64,000 nucleotides of DNA from Bacteroidia bacterium. Lineage in GTDB: Bacteria > Bacteroidota > Bacteroidia > Palsa-965. A model generated the notes under the pieces. The model was given only the letters and a program-made list of their open reading frames with translations, was not told where the DNA came from and did no database searches. The translations under genes and the position numbers were made by a program. This document shows, piece after piece, positions 34,090-42,255 of the stretch (the stretch's first letter is position 1; every line of letters starts with the position of its first letter). The DNA lies in contig JAKLJE010000007.1 of the NCBI GenBank assembly GCA_023151315.1, positions 99,041-163,040 of the forward strand. Direction: 5' to 3'.

Positions 34090-36132
34090 ATGAATTTCGG
34101 AAGGAAAATCGCACTCTATTATATCGGAGCTGCTGTGCTGGCAGGCATGGTTGTTCTCCTCGTAAATCCTTTCGGCCCCGCTTTCTCCGTTTCTGCATTT
34201 CATCCGATTACAAATAGCCCTGAAGCCGACAGCACATTTATCGTTGATCTTGATGATGCTGTTGAACAGGGAATCATTATTCCCACTGTGAAACAGGTAC
34301 CGGGCGGAAAGTTTGTTTTCACGTTTGAAGTGCGTAACAACAAAATCGGCTCGCGGAATCTTTCTTACAAACTTTATTACCAGAACGAGTCGTACAAAGA
34401 ACCGGAATACGAAGACGAAAAAGGTAAACGCTATGAACATGTTGAAGCAGAAAACAATTTCTACGGCAGCTGGGAAAATACAGGAATAGAGTTTAAAGAT
34501 ATCCCCGAGCTTGGATGGTTTGAATCAAGAGTGATTACGGACTCATTCCGCATTGTAGGCAACCCGAGAAACGAAGAAAAATACTTCGGAGGAAAACGAG
34601 TCGGCAAACCTGATGAAAAAGAAGTGGCCGATATGGTTGAGGGAATTCGCTCTGATACGGTTTGGCTGAAAAGCATTGCGAAGAAGGCGGAAACCAACAA
34701 TGTAACACTTGAAGATCAGCTCAAGTTGGATGCGCTTTACATGATCAATGAAAGAAACAGTCAGGGATCACAAAACAACCGGTGGAAGCGCAACCCGCGT
34801 ATGGGAAGTTATCAGTTCATGCTGGTTGTAATGGAAACGAAAGCCGTTGGCAGTGTGCCGCTGTCGGTGCGGAATATCGCTCGTACAGAACACAACGGAC
34901 ATGCGATCAATCCGTTTTATTATTTCCTGCACGGTCCCGGCAAAGCTGATCATTCATGCAGTGTGACGATCGGAGCAAAGGAACTCCGTGTAGCTGCGCA
35001 CCTCAATGGAAAGAACGGTGTGTATGTTAGTCCTTTCGACTTCCCGGATCGTTTGCCTGATACATCTGCGTATTGTAAAAATTGCAGCAGTGCTGATCAG
35101 CTGGCGCAAAGAGCGGTGTTCGCTCAGTATTTTCACAGTGAAGACAAAACCAATGTGCTGAAAACAATTCCTGTTACTGCAGATGTCGGCGGTACAGATT
35201 ATTCTGCTGCACAGTATCGTGAAAACAGTACAAAGTACAACGACCAACGTATCCGCGATTACTTCCGCAGATCTTACAAACCTTGCGAAACGGTCAGTGC
35301 TGATTCCCGTACAGGAACGATCCGTATTCAGAATCCGGGTAACGATACAGGAATCTTACGCAAAGAACATGTCGGAGTTATAACGCGTTTGGGTACGACC
35401 TACGGAACATTCCGCGTGTGTGCCCGCTTTCCGGAAATCATCAGTTCCGAAAATGTATGGAACGGAATCGTAAATGCGATCTGGTTGCGTAATCAGGATG
35501 AAGCGGCATGGAATTCACGTACTTCATGTGAAGGCGGTTATATTCCGAAGAGCGACAACCGCGGAGCAAAAGCTATTCGCAAAGCTGTGCAGAATTATTC
35601 CGAGATCAATATGAAAATTCTGAAGACATCCGCGAACTGGCCGGATGATTCGTACGCGAAAGTGAAAAAGCCTGCAGCAGATCATCCTGAAAATAATCGC
35701 GATGTTGTGATCACCTGCTCCAACTGGGATCTTGCGTGTATGCAACCGGAAAAGCATGTGAAAGGTGTAATGCCGCTTGCTATCGACAAGTATCGTTTCG
35801 ATTTGCACCGTTGGGACAGTTGGTATCAGGCTGTAACCATTCGCACGGCATTCAATCACGACAAACTATTCCGCAGTAATCTGTTCTGGTATGAAATCGA
35901 ATGGACTCCGAATCACATTGTGTGGAGAGTTGGTCCCGACAAACACAGCATGAAAGCTGTAGGATACATGGACAAAACATTCACTACTATTCCTGACAAT
36001 CAGATGATCATGATTATCGCTCAGGAGTTCAACGATTCTGAATGGTGGAAACCCGCGCCTTTCGATCAGCGCAACATTCCTTATCCGAAAAATCCGGTTA
36101 TCGGAGAGATACTTTCCGTGGAGATTGAATAA
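34090..36132 (+). CDS. Membrane-anchored protein with GH16-like (concanavalin-type) domain
   Basis: A 680-residue protein with an N-terminal membrane helix (about 8-27). The C-terminal ~270 residues resemble the GH16 glucanase fold: YGTFRVCARFPEI, NGIVNAIWLRNQDE, WYEIEWTPNHIVWRVG and DNQMIMIIAQEF. The catalytic ExDxxE motif is not visible at the expected place (EGGYIPKSDNRG stands there), so glycoside hydrolysis is doubtful. The N-terminal part (about 40-330) is unrecognised. queA ends 9 nt upstream. A carbohydrate-binding surface role is the best guess. Confidence 0.65.
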   Translation: MNFGRKIALYYIGAAVLAGMVVLLVNPFGPAFSVSAFHPITNSPEADSTFIVDLDDAVEQGIIIPTVKQVPGGKFVFTFEVRNNKIGSRNLSYKLYYQNESYKEPEYEDEKGKRYEHVEAENNFYGSWENTGIEFKDIPELGWFESRVITDSFRIVGNPRNEEKYFGGKRVGKPDEKEVADMVEGIRSDTVWLKSIAKKAETNNVTLEDQLKLDALYMINERNSQGSQNNRWKRNPRMGSYQFMLVVMETKAVGSVPLSVRNIARTEHNGHAINPFYYFLHGPGKADHSCSVTIGAKELRVAAHLNGKNGVYVSPFDFPDRLPDTSAYCKNCSSADQLAQRAVFAQYFHSEDKTNVLKTIPVTADVGGTDYSAAQYRENSTKYNDQRIRDYFRRSYKPCETVSADSRTGTIRIQNPGNDTGILRKEHVGVITRLGTTYGTFRVCARFPEIISSENVWNGIVNAIWLRNQDEAAWNSRTSCEGGYIPKSDNRGAKAIRKAVQNYSEINMKILKTSANWPDDSYAKVKKPAADHPENNRDVVITCSNWDLACMQPEKHVKGVMPLAIDKYRFDLHRWDSWYQAVTIRTAFNHDKLFRSNLFWYEIEWTPNHIVWRVGPDKHSMKAVGYMDKTFTTIPDNQMIMIIAQEFNDSEWWKPAPFDQRNIPYPKNPVIGEILSVEIE

Positions 36133-36145
36133 GGATTGAACTGTG

Positions 36146-36169
36146 CAGTCAGGACTTAAATTCTGACTG
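36146..36169. repeat. REP-like palindrome, degenerate copy
   Basis: CAGTCAGGAC...ATTCTGACTG, the same core as the palindrome beside the RAYT gene with one decayed arm. Confidence 0.65.
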
Positions 36170-36182
36170 AACGACCGTGAAA

Positions 36183-36271
36183 AACACTTACAGCGGAATC
36201 GCTTCTCATCTGGAATTTGCAACTAACTCTGATAGAATCATCTGTCACAACCAAGCGCAGAGAATAAATTT
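36183..36271 (+). repeat. Dispersed ~60-85 bp repeat, copy 1
   Basis: Begins AACACTTACA, contains GAATCGCTTCTCA, ACTAACTC and GATAGAATCATCTGTCA, and ends near CAAGCGCAG. Copies 2 and 3 are at 36593 and 37554; each has a REP-like palindrome nearby. Confidence 0.75.
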
Positions 36272-36388
36272 CCTCTTGTCGGCTCGTGTGAAAGATCGCC
36301 TGAGAGGATTCGCGGAGGGTAGGCATACGGGTTGCGCAACGCAGTGAAGCGTGCGAATCGTCTAAGCGATTGGCAAGGAAATTTATTC
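36262..36388. other. Structured 127-nt element with nested inverted repeats
   Basis: A perfect 13-bp inverted repeat (36262-36274 / 36376-36388; arm GAATAAATTTCCT) encloses a second stem built from ATCGC (36295) with GCGAT (36366) and GATTCGC (36307) with GCGAATC (36353), plus a small inner hairpin. It could be a structured RNA, a non-autonomous mobile element or a complex REP. No open frame covers it. Confidence 0.5.
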
Positions 36389-36434
36389 AGCGAAGGAATG
36401 TGCGATGCGCCTTGGGGGTGACCCGTCTTTTTGC

Positions 36435-36462
36435 AACACTTTTTGACGGGGCAAAAAGTGTT
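36435..36462. repeat. 11-bp perfect hairpin
   Basis: AACACTTTTTG / CAAAAAGTGTT around a 6-nt loop. First of three T/A-rich hairpins in the gene-free stretch 36133-36725. Confidence 0.65.
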
Positions 36463-36471
36463 ATAATGTTT

Positions 36472-36499
36472 GAACTTTTTTGTTCCGCCAAAAAAGTTC
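36472..36499. repeat. 11-bp perfect hairpin
   Basis: GAACTTTTTTG / CAAAAAAGTTC around the loop TTCCGC, 10 nt after the previous hairpin. Confidence 0.65.
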
Positions 36500-36575
36500 G
36501 CAAAAAAGCTCCCGCCTTGGATCTCTCGCCACCCGCAAGCGGGTACCCGGCTGCGATCTCCTAGGGCGGATCAAA

Positions 36576-36598
36576 AGTGTTTTGCAACGCAAAACACT
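36576..36598. repeat. 10-bp perfect hairpin
   Basis: AGTGTTTTGC / GCAAAACACT around the loop AAC; it runs into repeat copy 2. Confidence 0.65.
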
Positions 36599-36650
36599 TA
36601 CATGAGAATCGCGTCTCACTTGGTGGTTGCCACTAACTCAGATAAAATCA
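36593..36650 (+). repeat. Dispersed ~60-85 bp repeat, copy 2
   Basis: Shares AACACTTACA, GAATCGC-TCTCACTTGG, CCACTAACTCAGATA and AATCATTGT with the copies at 36183 and 37554, then passes directly into the palindrome at 36653. Confidence 0.75.
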
Positions 36651-36652
36651 TT

Positions 36653-36674
36653 GTTCAGGACTTGCGTCCTGAAC
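36653..36674. repeat. REP-like hairpin
   Basis: GTTCAGGAC / GTCCTGAAC with the loop TTGC: perfect 9-bp stem with the TCAGGAC core. Confidence 0.75.
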
Positions 36675-36725
36675 GCGCTACCGTGAATTAAAGCCCGTTC
36701 TATCCGAAATTTCACTAAATTGCTT

Positions 36726-37550
36726 ATGGCAATAATGAGACTATTCGGAAAAAAGAAAGTGCTTCCGCTGACTATCTCCATTCCCGAGCCTTGTTCGGAA
36801 AATTGGGATAACATGCGTGTTGTCGATGATTCTCATCGTCATTGCAGGTCATGTGAGCGTACACTCACCGACTTTTCCTTGATGAGTGATGACGAACTGA
36901 TTCTATTCTTCAGAAACAACAACGAAAAACTTTGCGGGCGTTTTTTAAAAACGCAAATCAATCGTCCGCTGATGCTTAGAGCGCCCGCGAATCCATCATC
37001 AACGGGTTTCTTGCATAAATTGGCACTCTTGCTACCATTGTCATTATTCACTAAAGATATAGTCGCACAATCAGGCAGCTCCGCTACCCAAATTGATACA
37101 TCGAGTGTTGCTAATGTTCCGGATACGCTACACGAAAACTTAAATCAAGAACCTTTATCCCAAATAGACAGTCTTGATTCAAGTGACTCTTCGCTCACCC
37201 AAAGTGACACTAATCACATGTCAGCGCCTAATGTTGATCACATCGAAACTCCTTCACCTCTTAATGCTGTGTTCTGTCCAAACTTAGAAGATTTGTCAAT
37301 TGTTACGGGCTTCACTTGCACTCCCGAACCTGGTCCTTATATCTCTTACAAAACCTTGTGGGAAAATATCTGGAGTAAAAAAAACAGTAACACCGAAGAA
37401 GTTGTCACAACTCTTCCGGGGGCAACAACCGAAACTGACCCTAACAAAAAAACTCCGCCCTCACCGGCCGAAGCTCCACAGCGTTCGTGGTACGAATTTA
37501 TTGTTCCGGAAAGAACTCGCAAATGGCTCATAGGGTCAGGCAAATCGTAA
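36726..37550 (+). CDS. Bacteroidota-type protein with N-terminal Cys/His cluster domain
   Basis: A 274-residue protein started at the ATG at 36726 (a TTG lies two codons upstream). The N-terminus, PEPCSENWDNMR, HCRSCERTLTDFSLMSDDEL and LCGRF, is a widespread Bacteroidota domain with a probable metal-binding Cys cluster, often fused to TonB-type or carboxypeptidase-like tails. A hydrophobic segment (about 93-110) follows, then a Ser/Thr/Asp/Pro-rich, probably disordered tail with no recognised end domain. It is surrounded by dispersed repeats on both sides. Function unknown. Confidence 0.7.
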   Translation: MAIMRLFGKKKVLPLTISIPEPCSENWDNMRVVDDSHRHCRSCERTLTDFSLMSDDELILFFRNNNEKLCGRFLKTQINRPLMLRAPANPSSTGFLHKLALLLPLSLFTKDIVAQSGSSATQIDTSSVANVPDTLHENLNQEPLSQIDSLDSSDSSLTQSDTNHMSAPNVDHIETPSPLNAVFCPNLEDLSIVTGFTCTPEPGPYISYKTLWENIWSKKNSNTEEVVTTLPGATTETDPNKKTPPSPAEAPQRSWYEFIVPERTRKWLIGSGKS

Positions 37551-37553
37551 CAA

Positions 37554-37636
37554 TACACTTACAACAGAATCGCTTCTCACTTGGCAGTTACCACTAACTC
37601 AGATAGAATCATCTGTCATACCCAAGCGCAGCAATG
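37554..37636 (+). repeat. Dispersed ~60-85 bp repeat, copy 3
   Basis: ACACTTACA, AGAATCGCTTCTCACTTGG, CCACTAACTCAGATAGAATC and CAAGCGCAG. It starts right behind the stop codon of the preceding gene; REP-like palindromes follow at 37658-37705. Confidence 0.75.
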
Positions 37637-37657
37637 AATTTAAGGTTTGTTACTGTG

Positions 37658-37705
37658 TAGTCAGGACGTAAGCCTCTTAACCAGTCAGGACTTAAGTCCT
37701 GACTG
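37658..37705. repeat. Partial plus complete REP-like palindrome
   Basis: A half copy (TAGTCAGGACGTAAG, 37658-37672) is followed by a perfect 24-nt palindrome at 37682-37705 with the core TCAGGACTTAAGTCCTGA. Confidence 0.8.
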
Positions 37706-37727
37706 CGCAACCATGAAGAGATAAAAG

Positions 37728-37735
37728 TAACTTTG
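37728..37735 (+). promoter_or_regulatory. -7 promoter element directly before hemW
   Basis: TAACTTTG, a TAnnTTTG match ending 4 nt before the GTG start. TAACTTTGCATT occurs identically before the DUF502 gene at 44625. Confidence 0.5.
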
Positions 37736-37739
37736 CATT

Positions 37740-38873
37740 GTGCCGCACCTTTACATCCATATTCCTTTCTGCAAACAAGCATGTCATTATTGCGACTTTC
37801 ACTTTTCCACCTCAGTGAAATACAGAACAGAAATGACTGCCGCAATTGCACAGGAAATTGTAATGCGTAAAAGTGAATTGCCGACTGTTCCTCTTGAAAC
37901 CATTTACTTCGGCGGCGGCACACCGAGCATTCTCACTGATGAAGAGCTCGGAATGATCCTGGATTCCGTTTCAAAACATTTCAACATTCGCAGCGACGCA
38001 GAAATCACTCTTGAAGCAAACCCGGATGATCTTACCGCAATGAAAATCCGCGTGTTACGCAACTCTCCTGTTAATCGACTCAGCATCGGTGTTCAATCAT
38101 TTGATGATCATGATCTGAAACTCATGAATCGCGCACATAATTCTTCTGAAGCAGAACGAAGCATCAAGTCTGCGCAGGACGCAGGATTGATCAACATCAC
38201 TGCTGATCTTATTTACGGATTGCCGGGACAAACAACACGTGCGTGGCAAACGAACATTGAGAAGATGATACAACTCGAAGTGCCGCATCTGTCCTCCTAT
38301 TGTCTCATGGTAGAACCGAAAACCGCCCTGGCGAAGTTTGTTAAATCAGGAAAAATCATTCCATCCGGAGACAATGTCGCTTCTGATCATTTTGACAAAC
38401 TCGTTGAACTCACTGAGCTGTGCGGATATGAACACTATGAAATTTCCAATTTCGCAAAAGAAGGTTTCATTGCCGTTCACAACAGCAGCTATTGGAAAGG
38501 AAAGCCGTATCTGGGAGTAGGCCCTTCTGCGCACAGTTACGACGGTACAACACGACGTTGGAACGTGGCCAACAACATGAGTTATCTGAAGTCCATCACC
38601 GAAGGAAAAACATCTTACGAATCAGAGACGCTGAATAAAAATGAACGTTACAACGAACGTGTCATGCTCGGACTTCGCGCGAAATGGGGAGTGAATCTTG
38701 CCGATATCAGCAAAGAATTCGGTTCGGATTATGCCAACTACTTCCGGGAGAATATCCGTCTTTGGATTGCATCCGGAGACGTTGTAGCCAATAATGATGT
38801 TTACACGTTAACGAAGAAAGGGAAATTGCTTGCAGATCGTATCGCATCAACAGCATTTTACACAGAAGAATGA
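37740..38873 (+). CDS. hemW: HemW-like radical SAM protein (coproporphyrinogen oxidase family)
   Basis: A 377-residue radical-SAM protein of the HemN family. The cluster motif is Cys11-x3-Cys15-x2-Cys18 in FCKQACHYCDFHF, and YFGGGTPSIL and RLSIGVQSFDD are the conserved following segments. The lack of a fourth Cys after CDF fits HemW, a heme chaperone, better than HemN, a true coproporphyrinogen III dehydrogenase. Start is GTG at 37740, giving MPHLYIHIPF, the normal N-terminus. It probably sits on a leaderless mRNA. Confidence 0.9.
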   Translation: MPHLYIHIPFCKQACHYCDFHFSTSVKYRTEMTAAIAQEIVMRKSELPTVPLETIYFGGGTPSILTDEELGMILDSVSKHFNIRSDAEITLEANPDDLTAMKIRVLRNSPVNRLSIGVQSFDDHDLKLMNRAHNSSEAERSIKSAQDAGLINITADLIYGLPGQTTRAWQTNIEKMIQLEVPHLSSYCLMVEPKTALAKFVKSGKIIPSGDNVASDHFDKLVELTELCGYEHYEISNFAKEGFIAVHNSSYWKGKPYLGVGPSAHSYDGTTRRWNVANNMSYLKSITEGKTSYESETLNKNERYNERVMLGLRAKWGVNLADISKEFGSDYANYFRENIRLWIASGDVVANNDVYTLTKKGKLLADRIASTAFYTEE

Positions 38874-38887
38874 TTTAAGTATCTTCA

Positions 38888-39655
38888 ATGTGTAAACCAA
38901 CTGCAATGTTCGCTTCCATCACACACAAAGGCCGGGAATACAAAACCGATCTCGCTAATCCGATTGACATTTCCATTCCCATGAATGATCACAGCGCACG
39001 CGCGTGGTATGTTGATCCGATGAAAATTGAACCGGTACGCGCCGGCGATTGGATAGGAGAAGTGAAGTCTGGCGGAAGTGTAAACTTCAGAAACATATTT
39101 TTCAATCCGCACGGTCACGGAACGCACACGGAGTGTGTAGGACATATCGCTCCTGAAATTTACAATGTGAATGAACATGTGCGTCAGTATTTTTTCATTG
39201 CCGAATTGATTACAGTTCTGCCCGAAGCAAGAGACAACGGTGACTACGTCATTACGCGTGCACAGTTGGAAATGATGCTGGAAGGAAAAAATGCTGAAGC
39301 AGTGGTGCTGCGCACAATCAGCAATTCAGAAGCGAAACTGGTGAACAACTGGTCGAACTCGAATCCGCCATATCTGGAAGAAAGTGCCGCGGCATATCTG
39401 GCAGAAATAAAATGTGATCATCTGTTGATCGATTTACCTTCAGTAGACCGTGAAGTTGATGAAGGTAAGTTACTTGCTCATCGCGCCTTCTGGGAATATC
39501 CGCACAATACGCAATTTCAGAGATCGATCACCGAATTCATTTACGTTCCGAATACGGTTTTCGACGGAACTTATCTGCTGAATCTGCAGTTTGCTCCGTT
39601 TGAGAATGATGCAGCTCCATCACGACCGGTTCTGTTCAGAATATCGAACAGCTGA
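38888..39655 (+). CDS. Cyclase family protein (kynurenine-formamidase-like)
   Basis: A 255-residue member of the cyclase/KynB metal-dependent hydrolase family. The metal motif is HGHGTHTECVGHI, a variant of HxGTHxDxPxH, and a second conserved stretch is LLIDLPSVDREVDEGKLLAH. Known members hydrolyse N-formylkynurenine or cyclic amides; the substrate here is not certain. It starts 14 nt behind hemW, perhaps in the same transcript. Confidence 0.8.
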   Translation: MCKPTAMFASITHKGREYKTDLANPIDISIPMNDHSARAWYVDPMKIEPVRAGDWIGEVKSGGSVNFRNIFFNPHGHGTHTECVGHIAPEIYNVNEHVRQYFFIAELITVLPEARDNGDYVITRAQLEMMLEGKNAEAVVLRTISNSEAKLVNNWSNSNPPYLEESAAAYLAEIKCDHLLIDLPSVDREVDEGKLLAHRAFWEYPHNTQFQRSITEFIYVPNTVFDGTYLLNLQFAPFENDAAPSRPVLFRISNS

Positions 39656-39657
39656 TC

Positions 39658-40071
39658 CTACTGTCTTTCGAAGTAATAAACTGTTTCGCTGATCAGATTC
39701 AGGTTAGCATCTGTTACAACTTCAGCGAGTACAAGCTTCCTGCGAGTATGTTTTCGGATCGTTACGCCTAACAAAGTAGTTTCCTTTCTGGTCCCCGACC
39801 CGCCCCAGGTTTCCTGAACTGCGAATGCAGCAGGGGCAATCGACATGGAGTATTTCCATTGATTTCCCAGCTCATCATCATCCCACAAATACAAAGCTCC
39901 TGTGTTGGCAACAACAGAATCTTTGGTCAGTTCATTGTTGCTGTAAAACAGATAGTGAACCTCTGTCGCCTCCCAGATTCCTGCGAGCTTTCGTTCATGA
40001 AACTCTTCTTTGCTGCATGAAACGAAAAAAAAGAGGGTCGCAAAAATAAAAATGCGTGTGATTTTCTTCAT
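39658..40071 (-). CDS. Lipocalin-like lipoprotein
   Basis: A 137-residue lipoprotein with a lipobox (FFFVSC, Cys19) and a lipocalin-like start of the mature part, KLAGIWEATEVHYLFY, with later beta strands ending in ETVYYFERQ. Its function is unknown. It is the last gene of a minus-strand run, 2 nt behind the beta-barrel gene. Confidence 0.65.
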   Translation of the reverse strand: MKKITRIFIFATLFFFVSCSKEEFHERKLAGIWEATEVHYLFYSNNELTKDSVVANTGALYLWDDDELGNQWKYSMSIAPAAFAVQETWGGSGTRKETTLLGVTIRKHTRRKLVLAEVVTDANLNLISETVYYFERQ

Positions 40072-40073
40072 GG

Positions 40074-40763
40074 TCAGTCAATTCTTTCTCCGAGACTTAT
40101 TGTCAGTCCGGTGTTTAATTCAAATCCTTTAAATGTTAATGTAGCTCGTGTTGCTCCTTGCGATACTCCCGGTGCAAACTCCTTGTCGTTATTCAGAAAG
40201 TGATATGCCAGTCCTGCTCTCAACGCCACAAACTCTCCAAGAGAGTAATCAATCCCTGTTCTGAAGTTCATCCCGACATTCAACCAGTGGTTCACGCCGA
40301 TTATCGAACCCGTAGTATACGATCTTTCCTTATTTGGCAACAGTACATACGAGTACTGATCAACCCCGCACATTAACATACCAACATCAAAATATATCTG
40401 GCTTTCACCTGCATCAACAAAACCGCCGATATTAATAATCAGTGCCGAATAATCATATGCAATTACACGCTTGGCTCCGTTTTGAAATGTCGCATGCGTT
40501 TTAGCGGAAAATGAGCTATATCCCAATGTCGATTGCATATTGTAAATACGAAAACCCAAATCCGTATGATATCCGTAACCGAACACGGGTTTGCCCATCG
40601 GGTTACTCAGATTTGCAGCATTTGCCGTATTGTAAGCATCACGGAATGCATTGAAAAAACTTGAATGGTTATATGTTAATGCTGCACCTGCGGTGATTGT
40701 GAACTGAGCGCTCAATGCTCCTGTAAACAATACCATTAGCAGGAAAAGAAATTTCTTTTTCAT
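40074..40763 (-). CDS. Probable outer-membrane beta-barrel protein
   Basis: A 229-residue exported protein (signal peptide ending LSAQ). Amphipathic strands such as TDLGFRIYNMQSTLGYSSFS and WLNVGMNFRTGIDYSLGEFVALRAGLAYHF and the end FELNTGLTISLGE suggest a small outer-membrane beta-barrel (about eight strands). No family was recognised. It is 4 nt behind the next upstream gene, which looks similar in type. Confidence 0.65.
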   Translation of the reverse strand: MKKKFLFLLMVLFTGALSAQFTITAGAALTYNHSSFFNAFRDAYNTANAANLSNPMGKPVFGYGYHTDLGFRIYNMQSTLGYSSFSAKTHATFQNGAKRVIAYDYSALIINIGGFVDAGESQIYFDVGMLMCGVDQYSYVLLPNKERSYTTGSIIGVNHWLNVGMNFRTGIDYSLGEFVALRAGLAYHFLNNDKEFAPGVSQGATRATLTFKGFELNTGLTISLGERID

Positions 40764-40767
40764 ACGT

Positions 40768-41523
40768 CTACTCCCCTCCTATATGAAACATTAGTCCGAC
40801 TCCGAAGTGGGCAATCGGAAATACTTTGGTTGACCACGGGATATTCGTGTACTTGCCCGACTCGGAATTCAAGGTTGGATTCATCATTGCATGCTGACTG
40901 TAGACCCGCAATGTGAAATACGAAATATCATACGACGCTACCAATGATACCGCAGCGCACGGGGTTCTCGCGGTTATATCTCCACCGAATATTTTAAATG
41001 CATAAAACCATGGCGACCATTTACTGTCGTTTATCTTGTGCAGCGCAGAAAACATACCGATGTCCAATCCGGCTCCCAGATACAATTTGCTCTGAGGCGC
41101 TCGATAGCCCACAGTGAGGAAAATTTCGTTGTATTTCAACTTCACTTTTTCTCTCCATTCCTCTTCAGCTCCTCCGGATTTAACCACTGTATAAACAGCA
41201 CTCGTTGCTGAACGACGTATTGCCAAACCGAACTCAGCTGTCAGACCAGATCCCTCGAACTCCATATAAGCTTGTGCCGAATTAAACTGATTCAATTGAC
41301 CGAAAGGTTCTTTCACCTCTTTAATACCAAGCACCCCTAAATCCTCCGGAGCATATCCGTTGTTGATTCTCCACATGTAGATTTCAGGCCCTGACATAGA
41401 GAAACGATAAAAACCTCGGGTGTACCCGAATCGTAATCCACCATATCCGGCAGGAGATTCTGCGTAAACGCTGTTCACATTCCCCAAAAGAAGGACGGTG
41501 AGTGCAACAATAAATATTCTCAT
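40768..41523 (-). CDS. Probable outer-membrane protein
   Basis: A 251-residue protein with a signal peptide (ending VYAES) and alternating strands (GLRFGYTRGFYRFSMSG; FGLAIRRSATSAVY; YLGAGLDIGMF) ending with HFGVGLMFHIGGE, typical for a small beta-barrel. It lies 72 nt behind the LuxR-type response regulator gene and 4 nt ahead of the next barrel gene, so the two-component pair and three envelope proteins may form one operon. Confidence 0.65.
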   Translation of the reverse strand: MRIFIVALTVLLLGNVNSVYAESPAGYGGLRFGYTRGFYRFSMSGPEIYMWRINNGYAPEDLGVLGIKEVKEPFGQLNQFNSAQAYMEFEGSGLTAEFGLAIRRSATSAVYTVVKSGGAEEEWREKVKLKYNEIFLTVGYRAPQSKLYLGAGLDIGMFSALHKINDSKWSPWFYAFKIFGGDITARTPCAAVSLVASYDISYFTLRVYSQHAMMNPTLNSESGKYTNIPWSTKVFPIAHFGVGLMFHIGGE

Positions 41524-41595
41524 AAAATAATTTTAGAGCGGAGTTAAGTTTCCAAATATCGGTACTTGTTTCAGAAAATGCATAGGTATAAATAC

Positions 41596-42255
41596 CTAAT
41601 ACGCATGGAAGCCGCTTTGAAGCGCAAACTTCACCAGACCTACTGTACTTCGGCAACCGGTCTTTTCCAATATATGTTGCCGGTGATTGTCAACAGTTTT
41701 CTTACTGATCCCTAATTGCTCGGATATTTCTTCGCTGGTTAACTCCTTTACGATCAGCGAAAGCACTTCTGTTTCGCGTATGGACAATGCGCTTCTGTTC
41801 TCCTGCAGCATCCTACCTTTGTTTAATTCATCCTGAAGAACAGGAAGCAACTCGTTGCTGTACCAGGTACCCCCGTTGAGAACACGTTTGATTGCCGAAA
41901 CAAGTTCCGCCTTTCCGGATTCCTTCAGAATATAACCGTCTGCCTCAGCATCTATTGCTTCATTCAGCACAGAAACACTTTTGTGCATAGTTACAATAAG
42001 CACCTTTATATCGGCATACTGCTGTTTAATTCTGCGGCACAATTCTATTCCTCCGCAACGGGGCATTGTAACATCTGCAAGCACGAGCTGAATGCCATCG
42101 GGATGTTCAGAAATTTTCTCCCATGCCTCTTCACCGTCCTGCGCTTCGCTCACTATACTCAAGTGGTTTTGATCGGAAAGCATGCTGCGTATTCCGTCAA
42201 TGATCAGATGATGATCATCCGCTACCAGTAAATTTGATGCTTCGTTGGTTTTCAT
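41596..42255 (-). CDS. NarL/FixJ-type response regulator
   Basis: A 219-residue two-component regulator. The receiver domain (9-125) has the acidic pair DDHH, the phospho-acceptor Asp in VLADVTMP and the Lys in YILKES; the C-terminal LuxR helix-turn-helix is LSIRETEVLSLIVKELTSEEISEQLGISKKTVDNHRQHI. It overlaps its kinase gene by 4 nt (ATGA), so the partner is clear. The target genes may be the envelope genes that follow. Confidence 0.93.
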   Translation of the reverse strand: MKTNEASNLLVADDHHLIIDGIRSMLSDQNHLSIVSEAQDGEEAWEKISEHPDGIQLVLADVTMPRCGGIELCRRIKQQYADIKVLIVTMHKSVSVLNEAIDAEADGYILKESGKAELVSAIKRVLNGGTWYSNELLPVLQDELNKGRMLQENRSALSIRETEVLSLIVKELTSEEISEQLGISKKTVDNHRQHILEKTGCRSTVGLVKFALQSGFHAY

